Shown: piece by piece, positions 21,583-25,666 of the stretch | Position numbering within the stretch: the first letter of the stretch is position 1 | Layout of the letters: each line of letters begins with the position of its first letter | The notes under the pieces: model-generated | What the model saw: the letters and a program-made list of their open reading frames with translations, nothing else | Told to the model about the DNA's origin: nothing | Databases searched by the model: none | Position numbers and translations under genes: made by a program | Virus record (IMG/VR): IMGVR_UViG_3300035682_000177 | Span: 1 to 25,666 of that record | From: a virus | Length of the DNA: 25,666 nt | Reading direction: 5' to 3' (one strand)

Positions 21583-22190
21583 TGTCTGTTATTATTTAAT
21601 TGTTCTACAAATTTATTTCTAATTTCTACTGCTTCATCTAATCTATTAACCATTAATTTAATACGTTGTTCATCCCTTTCTACTAAAATCTTATGATGCA
21701 AAGGCTCACCGTTGTAAATGCAATAGTTGAAGAAGTAAGCTTGATGACATCCTGTAACCATCATTTGATGCTGCATCTGATCAATATAGCACTGATCTAT
21801 ATTATTATCACAAACCAACCTAAAAAACTTATTAGGCTTAGGGCATTTTATTTCAAGTACCGAACCATCAGAAACCAAACCATCTGGACTGCCCCCGGTA
21901 CTATTGCTAAATTCAATAAATCCGCACTTATCAACTGTTAAAAAATCTTCTGCTATAATCTCTGCAAACTTTTCAAATGCGTACGGTTCAAGTTCAATGC
22001 CTCGTTGCATATCAAATGATATAAAATCATCTTCTAAGTTACGACCGTTCACAATCTCACATGCTAATTCAAAAGCGTACGTTTCGCCAGTCTTGCCTAA
22101 GCCCTTAATGCCCATCAAATCGTTTATCCTTGATGAAGTAAATTTGCCTAATCGCAAATCAAACCATTCGTTACTGCGCTGCTCCGACAT
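21564..22190 (-). CDS. YqaJ-family viral recombinase/exonuclease
   Basis: 208 aa. RSNEWFDLRLGKFTSSRINDL at the start, RGIELEPYA (E68), GGSPDGLVSDGSVLEIKCPKP with D103 and E113-x-K115, then QMQHQMMVTG helix near 138-147. These are the lambda exonuclease-like PD-(D/E)xK residues. It would resect double-strand ends 5' to 3' and work with an annealing protein; no obvious RecT/Erf annealer is in the window, so the neighbour at 22171 or the DUF3127 protein may take that part. Confidence 0.9.
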   Translation of the reverse strand: MSEQRSNEWFDLRLGKFTSSRINDLMGIKGLGKTGETYAFELACEIVNGRNLEDDFISFDMQRGIELEPYAFEKFAEIIAEDFLTVDKCGFIEFSNSTGGSPDGLVSDGSVLEIKCPKPNKFFRLVCDNNIDQCYIDQMQHQMMVTGCHQAYFFNYCIYNGEPLHHKILVERDEQRIKLMVNRLDEAVEIRNKFVEQLNNNRQWKQSK

Positions 22191-22659
22191 AAGACAAATA
22201 TTTAGTTTCCATCTCTGGCGTTAATTCATAAGCTGCTTTGATTTTATCAATGCTTGCTTTTGCCGCTTTGGCTTTTTCAAAATTTGATTCCGTAAACACA
22301 AGCTTTGTTTTGATAGTAGGTTGAATTGGTTTAATACGAATACCTCCGACAATCTGACCTTTCATCTTAACATTTTCATCAATGTATAGTTCAATATGTA
22401 TATTATTCCAATTATCGGTATCTGTACTTTTTGCAAAACCTTTAATAATTCCAGCGTTACCAGCATTTAAAACCCAAGGCTTTATTGGTTCAACAAAGTA
22501 TGCTATATTATGATTGCCTTTGTTACCTGCTACCATTACGCCTATTTCTTGCTTAACGTGTTTAATGGTAAGCTTTAAGCTTTGTCCTGATTCAACCATT
22601 TCTTCCAAATCAACTACTCCCAGATGATCTGATTTGTAAACTTTTCTATAATTTGCCAT
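22171..22659 (-). CDS. Conserved protein paired with YqaJ nuclease
   Basis: 162 aa. It begins MANYRKVYKSDHLGVVDLEEMV and has VKQEIGVMVAGNKGNHNIAYF, WVLNAGNAGIIKGFA and HIELYIDENVKMKGQIVGGIRIKP. I recognise the family from Bacteroidetes phages but not a function; the fold looks beta-barrel-like in the first 110 residues with a helical end. Its consistent place before the exonuclease suggests an ssDNA-binding or annealing partner, which is inference. It overlaps the YqaJ start by 20 nt. Confidence 0.65.
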   Translation of the reverse strand: MANYRKVYKSDHLGVVDLEEMVESGQSLKLTIKHVKQEIGVMVAGNKGNHNIAYFVEPIKPWVLNAGNAGIIKGFAKSTDTDNWNNIHIELYIDENVKMKGQIVGGIRIKPIQPTIKTKLVFTESNFEKAKAAKASIDKIKAAYELTPEMETKYLSYVGAAQ

Positions 22660-23076
22660 TTATTTATTAATTAATTCTTGATTCTCGTAGATGTTGCCTA
22701 TTATTTCTGCTATATCTTTATTAGTTGTATTATCTACCGCTGAATAAAGATTCATGCCATTAGGCATCCAAGAGTTAAATCTCCAACCATCTAAACCCCA
22801 AACAACAAAAGAAATACCTTCGTCACTTTCCAAAATATCACCCTCATAAATATCAACACCGTTTTTATCTTTTAATCCTGTGAATTGCATTAAAGTAAAG
22901 TCTGGTGTTTTACTTTGGCTTTCACCTAATAAATAATCTCCTTTATAATTGGAAATATTTGGTATAATGTTCCATCCTGAAATCTTGTTAAACTCTAAAG
23001 TAATTTTTGAGTTATCACTTATTTCAAGCATTCCAGTTTCTATACTGTAAGCCCTAAATTTAATTTCTCTTTTCAT
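22660..23076 (-). CDS. YopX family protein
   Basis: 138 aa. KREIKFRAYSIETGMLEI start, MQFTGLKDKNGVDIYEGDILES in the middle (about 63-85) and IIGNIYENQELI at the end are diagnostic of the YopX family, common in phages of Firmicutes and Bacteroidetes. The function is not known. The next gene's ATG follows its TAA without a gap. Confidence 0.9.
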   Translation of the reverse strand: MKREIKFRAYSIETGMLEISDNSKITLEFNKISGWNIIPNISNYKGDYLLGESQSKTPDFTLMQFTGLKDKNGVDIYEGDILESDEGISFVVWGLDGWRFNSWMPNGMNLYSAVDNTTNKDIAEIIGNIYENQELINK

Positions 23077-23077
23077 T

Positions 23078-23179
23078 TTATCTTAATGCTAAATAAATTA
23101 AAATTAATACTGCTGCTGTTGTAAAAAACATCGTTGTGTAATATACGAAATCTTCGCTAAACTTTTTAGTATTTCTCAT
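23078..23179 (-). CDS. Tiny single-span membrane protein (33 aa)
   Basis: ATG 23179 to TAA 23078. MRNTKKFSEDFVYYTTMFFT followed by TAAVLILIYLALR: a basic N-terminus and one transmembrane helix. The ATG overlaps the preceding stop (ATGA). Possible membrane or lysis-related role; unrecognised. Confidence 0.55.
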   Translation of the reverse strand: MRNTKKFSEDFVYYTTMFFTTAAVLILIYLALR

Positions 23180-23343
23180 AATTCTTTGATTCTTATAAAC
23201 TCGTTAAAAATTGTATTGAATAATTCGTTTTCATCTTCGTCTGATAGGTTAACATCAAAAGCCAGCATTCCGGCTATTTCTTCAAGTAAATTATCATCAG
23301 TAGCTTCGAGTACTGATTTTAAAACTGTGATATCTGCTTTCAT
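23176..23343 (-). CDS. Small acidic protein (55 aa)
   Basis: ATG 23343 to TGA 23176. MKADITVLKSVLEATDDNLL, then LSDEDENELFNTIF; strongly acidic and helical. Start and stop overlap neighbours as ATGA. Acidic small phage proteins may mimic DNA or inhibit host factors, but nothing specific supports this. Confidence 0.6.
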   Translation of the reverse strand: MKADITVLKSVLEATDDNLLEEIAGMLAFDVNLSDEDENELFNTIFNEFIRIKEL

Positions 23344-23510
23344 CTTTGGTTAAGTATTTTATACGTTGATAATGCGCCTTCTAAGCCTATGATAACCCCC
23401 ATGATTACACCACGTTTAGTGAAATCTTCTTTATCTACCTTAGATAAATCTGTTTGTCTGTCTGCAATCCTTGCTTCAAGAATTTGAATGTATTTTTCTA
23501 TTTGTCCCAT
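23340..23510 (-). CDS. Small helical protein (56 aa)
   Basis: MGQIEKYIQILEARIADRQT, then KEDFTKRGVIMGVIIGLEGA and a short end. An upstream ATG at 23534 would add MGTTTRRN, but these codons are fully shared with the preceding ORF and look unlike a real N-terminus, so I prefer 23510. Function unknown; a hydrophobic patch at 35-50 may be amphipathic. Confidence 0.6.
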   Translation of the reverse strand: MGQIEKYIQILEARIADRQTDLSKVDKEDFTKRGVIMGVIIGLEGALSTYKILNQR

Positions 23511-23593
23511 GTTTCTTCTTGTTGTTGTTCCCATAATTGTTCTTCGTAATGCTCTGCAGCAAATTCATCTGCTTCTATTTCTTCGTTAGTCAT
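23498..23593 (-). CDS. Tiny acidic ORF (31 aa)
   Basis: ATG 23593 to TAG 23498, MTNEEIEADEFAAEHYEEQL ending QEETWDK. It lies seven nt... inside the chain of overlapping small ORFs: its start overlaps the end of the 23586-23693 ORF and its end overlaps the start of the next. Composition is very acidic and helical. Unrecognised, supported by packing only. Confidence 0.5.
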   Translation of the reverse strand: MTNEEIEADEFAAEHYEEQLWEQQQEETWDK

Positions 23594-23693
23594 TCCAGTG
23601 TTTCTCTACGTATTCAAAAAAAGCGGTAAATAACCAAGCAAATAATGCTATCGCTGGCATGATCGCCATAATTACAAGTTGATAAAATTCCAT
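23586..23693 (-). CDS. Tiny membrane protein (35 aa)
   Basis: ATG 23693 to TAA 23586, MEFYQLVIMAIMPAIALFAW then LFTAFFEYVEKHWND: one hydrophobic helix with an acidic/aromatic end. It starts 1 nt after the stop of the preceding gene. A small holin-like or membrane-modifying role is possible but not shown. Confidence 0.55.
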   Translation of the reverse strand: MEFYQLVIMAIMPAIALFAWLFTAFFEYVEKHWND

Positions 23694-23694
23694 A

Positions 23695-23952
23695 TTAATT
23701 ATAAAAAAATTTAGATAAATCCGCAGCTATAAATTGTAATTGTTGTCCAAAATTATTATCACAAAAAAAATGTTGTACATTTTGTAATTGATTATTTTCA
23801 ACAGCCCATTTTTTAAAACCATCTAATCTTGCTTTTTGTTCTGCAAGCTCTTCTTTATCAGAATAACATCCGCAATTAACATTAAATTGCAAAACAACTA
23901 TTTTTTCAATCATTCTTAAACCTTTTATTCTTATTAAATCTAAATCTTTCAT
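23695..23952 (-). CDS. Hypothetical protein (85 aa)
   Basis: From ATG 23952: MKDLDLIRIKGLRMIEKIVV, then FNVNCGCYSDKEELAEQKARLDGFKKWAVENNQL and a C-terminal LQFIAADLSKFFYN. Start chosen because AATAAAGAATATG precedes it and a promoter lies at 23975-24002; the open frame upstream relies on a TTG and crosses that promoter. Low G+C content. Unrecognised. Confidence 0.6.
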   Translation of the reverse strand: MKDLDLIRIKGLRMIEKIVVLQFNVNCGCYSDKEELAEQKARLDGFKKWAVENNQLQNVQHFFCDNNFGQQLQFIAADLSKFFYN

Positions 23953-23974
23953 ATTCTTTATTTTTTTGTTGAAA

Positions 23975-24002
23975 CAAATATACAACATTAAATAAATACA
24001 AA
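23975..24002 (-). promoter_or_regulatory. Bacteroidetes-type promoter
   Basis: On the minus strand TTTG (24002-23999), 16 nt, then TATATTTG (23982-23975), matching TAnnTTTG. It follows the terminator at 24045-24076 and precedes the ATG at 23952. Spacing is slightly short. Confidence 0.6.
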
Positions 24003-24044
24003 ACAAACAATCAAACAACTTTTAATAATAAAATAATTTAGGCA

Positions 24045-24076
24045 CAAAAAAAATGCAATACTTTTAAATATTGCAT
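24045..24076 (-). terminator. Terminator after spanin-like gene
   Basis: On the minus strand ATGCAATA pairs perfectly with TATTGCAT over an 8-nt loop, followed by eight T. It lies 24 nt after the stop at 24100. Confidence 0.85.
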
Positions 24077-24099
24077 CTTCTTGTTAACAGTTTTATAAT

Positions 24100-24633
24100 C
24101 TATCTATATCGATAGTAAAGAATAGTAGCAAAACATAAAGCTATAAATATAAATAGTGCAATCTTATTGCCTTTTGTTTCAATCGTTTTTTTATAAACAT
24201 GCCTTTGTTCAACCTTGCTACTATCAAGAATAGTGACCTTTGTGTTATTAGCAAATGAATCCTTAATGCTATTTACGTCATAGGTGCTATTTTGCGTTGA
24301 TTTAAGCGACTTTCTTACCTTAGTGATAGTTTTGTATATGCTATTACTTGGCGTTGCGCTATCAGGCTTAAAATAGATAACCTCAATTTCTGTATAGGTA
24401 TTATTTGAATCAATTTTATTAATGTCAGTTTTAATCTTTAATTGTTCTGTTTTATTTGACATATCGTTAATTGAATCTTTTTTACTAAAATCGGTTTTAA
24501 TCTCTGTTTTATCAATATCAACTTTCTTTATCTTGCAACTATTCATTAAAGTAACAATAAGTAAAGCTGAAAAAATGATAATCATGTAAATCCAATTTCT
24601 TGGTGTTGGCGGATTAAATAGTGCTGAGCTCAT
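24100..24633 (-). CDS. Lipobox plus C-terminal TM protein, candidate u-spanin
   Basis: 177 aa. A hydrophobic segment at 14-31 ends in LMNSC with C33, a weak lipobox; a polar Ser/Thr/Lys/Asp-rich middle (34-155) follows; a second hydrophobic helix at 156-174 ends in YYRYR. An acylated N-terminus in the outer membrane and a C-terminal inner-membrane anchor is the layout of unimolecular spanins (T1 gp11), which fuse both membranes at lysis. The MNS residues before Cys are not ideal, and no holin or endolysin is visible nearby, so a plain two-TM protein remains possible. It overlaps the previous gene by 20 nt. Confidence 0.6.
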   Translation of the reverse strand: MSSALFNPPTPRNWIYMIIIFSALLIVTLMNSCKIKKVDIDKTEIKTDFSKKDSINDMSNKTEQLKIKTDINKIDSNNTYTEIEVIYFKPDSATPSNSIYKTITKVRKSLKSTQNSTYDVNSIKDSFANNTKVTILDSSKVEQRHVYKKTIETKGNKIALFIFIALCFATILYYRYR

Positions 24634-24976
24634 GGTAATGTTTAAATGTAATACCTTCTTTTTCTTCGTTCTTCATTAATAACTGAGCGTTAAAAATGAT
24701 AGCTGATAAATGATCTTCGCTTCTATCGCCAACCTCATATAATGCCAAATGTCTATTTAAGCTTTCAATAGCTGCTTCATCTGGTTGTCCTAATTTCCAG
24801 TTATTCTTACCGTAGTGATTCGCTCCCTTTCTTAATAGGTAACCATAACGCAACCTACAATAAGCATCAAAATGGTTTACCAATGGTTTGGTTTCGTCTG
24901 CATCTCTTTTACTTCCGCTTTCAAATGTTCTATGCTCGTCTTGAAATCTATCTCCGTAACTTTTGTTTTCTATCAT
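24614..24976 (-). CDS. dATP/dGTP diphosphohydrolase-like protein (DUF5664)
   Basis: 120 aa. RYGYLLRKGANHYGKNNWKLGQPDEAAIESLNRHLALYEVGDRSEDHLSAIIFNAQLL is typical of the dATP/dGTP diphosphohydrolase N-terminal family (MazG-like all-alpha): conserved Tyr-Gly-Lys-Asn-Asn-Trp, an E-x3-R-H helix and DHLxAIxFNAQLL. It would hydrolyse purine dNTPs or shape the nucleotide pool. The ATG overlaps the exonuclease stop (ATGA). Confidence 0.8.
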   Translation of the reverse strand: MIENKSYGDRFQDEHRTFESGSKRDADETKPLVNHFDAYCRLRYGYLLRKGANHYGKNNWKLGQPDEAAIESLNRHLALYEVGDRSEDHLSAIIFNAQLLMKNEEKEGITFKHYHELSTI

Positions 24977-25666
24977 AACCTATTTTTAAATTTAAGTAAA
25001 TTCATATATGAAGCATTATTTATTTCGTAAACAAACCCGCATTCACATTCCATCTTACGTTTTATTGTGCCTGCCGTTGTAACTACATTTTTAAGTAATT
25101 CTACATTTTCACTTCCACAACTTTGGCAGCTATATTTTAAATTACCGTTTATTACACCTGTATGTGTGTTCTGCTTAATGTAGTTTTGCATCGTTAAATA
25201 AACATCTTCAAGCACTATAATATCCCCCTCACAATAAATGCTCATTTCTTTTAAAGCAACCGGATCTCCCTTCATTACGTTTTTCCACATATCAAAACCT
25301 GAATGTTTAACCTTTGCGCCAACACCTAAGAACTGAGCAATGTAATCAAGTTTATTGCTATTAAAATTAAAACCGCTTTTAGCTTTTTTTAACGTATCTA
25401 AAGTTTTGTAATCGGGAAACATTGGAACTCTATGAAATATGCATCTTGTACGGATCCATTTAATATCAAAACGATCTCCATTGTGTGCTATCATTTCATC
25501 AGATTGATTAGCAACCGCAATAAAGTCTATTAACATCTGTTTATCACAAAGATTTGAATCCCATGTTAATGTTGTTATTGAATCTTCATGCTCCCATTTG
25601 TAGCTGATGCAAATTATCTTTCTTTCTTCGATAATATTTTCAGGTCCGATGTTTAATTTGTACCCT
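24973..25666 (-). CDS. YprB-like 3'-5' exonuclease (5' end cut by window edge)
   Basis: The frame stays open to the right edge; the ATG at 25536 is internal. Visible RNase H-like features: ERKIICISYKWE near the edge, IAHNGDRFDIKWIRTR (ExoII, D-containing), FPDYKTLDTLKKAKSGFNFNSNKLDYIAQFLG, and YCEGDIIVLEDVY (ExoIII). The C-terminal CQSCGSENVELL...MECECG is a zinc ribbon. This is the predicted YprB/DnaQ-type exonuclease of Bacteroidetes phages, probably proofreading or nick-processing during replication. It is the first visible gene of its unit. Confidence 0.85.
   Translation of the reverse strand, partial: GYKLNIGPENIIEERKIICISYKWEHEDSITTLTWDSNLCDKQMLIDFIAVANQSDEMIAHNGDRFDIKWIRTRCIFHRVPMFPDYKTLDTLKKAKSGFNFNSNKLDYIAQFLGVGAKVKHSGFDMWKNVMKGDPVALKEMSIYCEGDIIVLEDVYLTMQNYIKQNTHTGVINGNLKYSCQSCGSENVELLKNVVTTAGTIKRKMECECGFVYEINNASYMNLLKFKNRL

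Noticed and set aside
23953-24018. Upstream extension of the 23695-23952 gene
   Set aside because: Needs a TTG start and runs across the promoter elements at 23975-24002.

Overview
The window is a contiguous piece of a tailed-phage genome (virus or prophage) infecting a Bacteroidetes/Flavobacteriia-type host. The evidence is the gene families (portal, XkdF-like protease, small Cys-rich head protein, MCP, tail tube, DUF3127, DUF3987 primase and others in Bacteroidetes-phage form), the A-rich leaders with almost no Shine-Dalgarno sequences, three candidate promoters of the Bacteroidetes type (TTTG ... TAnnTTTG), and an AT-rich sequence. Every gene I can support lies on the minus strand, so the window reads from right to left. 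No integrase, repressor, lysin or rRNA gene is visible. Both ends cut through genes: a 3'-5' exonuclease on the right and the portal on the left.

Replication/recombination region (25666 to 14309). Three transcription units can be delimited. Unit 1 (25666-24100) holds a YprB-like exonuclease, a dATP/dGTP diphosphohydrolase-like protein and a membrane protein with the layout of a unimolecular spanin, and ends at a hairpin terminator. Unit 2 (promoter near 23975-24002) carries a chain of very small coupled ORFs, YopX, a conserved unknown, a YqaJ nuclease and a DUF3127 OB-fold protein, and ends at a terminator at 21234-21262. Unit 3 (promoter 21189-21219) has a 57-aa ORF, a coiled-coil protein and a stand-alone DnaA domain IV protein. 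It is followed by a structured intergenic RNA whose two hairpin loops are complementary. Next come a GIY-YIG homing endonuclease, a PriPol-DUF3987 primase/helicase, an AT-rich inverted-repeat element, a SNF2-type helicase, a zinc-motif protein, a VRR-NUC nuclease and an ECF-like sigma factor.

Packaging/virion region (14322 to 1). The order is TerS, a tRNA-Leu-like gene in the TerS-TerL gap, TerL, a tail assembly chaperone pair made by a -1 frameshift on a run of nine T, probable neck/tail terminator proteins, two large tail proteins, a 49-aa ORF, the tape measure, XkdF-like protease, a small Cys-rich protein, scaffold, major capsid protein, tail tube protein, a second AT-rich inverted-repeat element, a small beta protein and the portal. 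Portal and capsid therefore lie at the far end from the terminase, with the tail genes between.

The observations most worth following are the two TTTTAAAG elements about 15 kb apart, which share an exact 26-bp block in opposite orientation; the frameshifted chaperone whose -1 frame stop overlaps the next start codon; the kissing-loop RNA; the TACGTTTAT leader shared by three virion genes; and the tRNA plus two orphan T-arms between the terminase genes.
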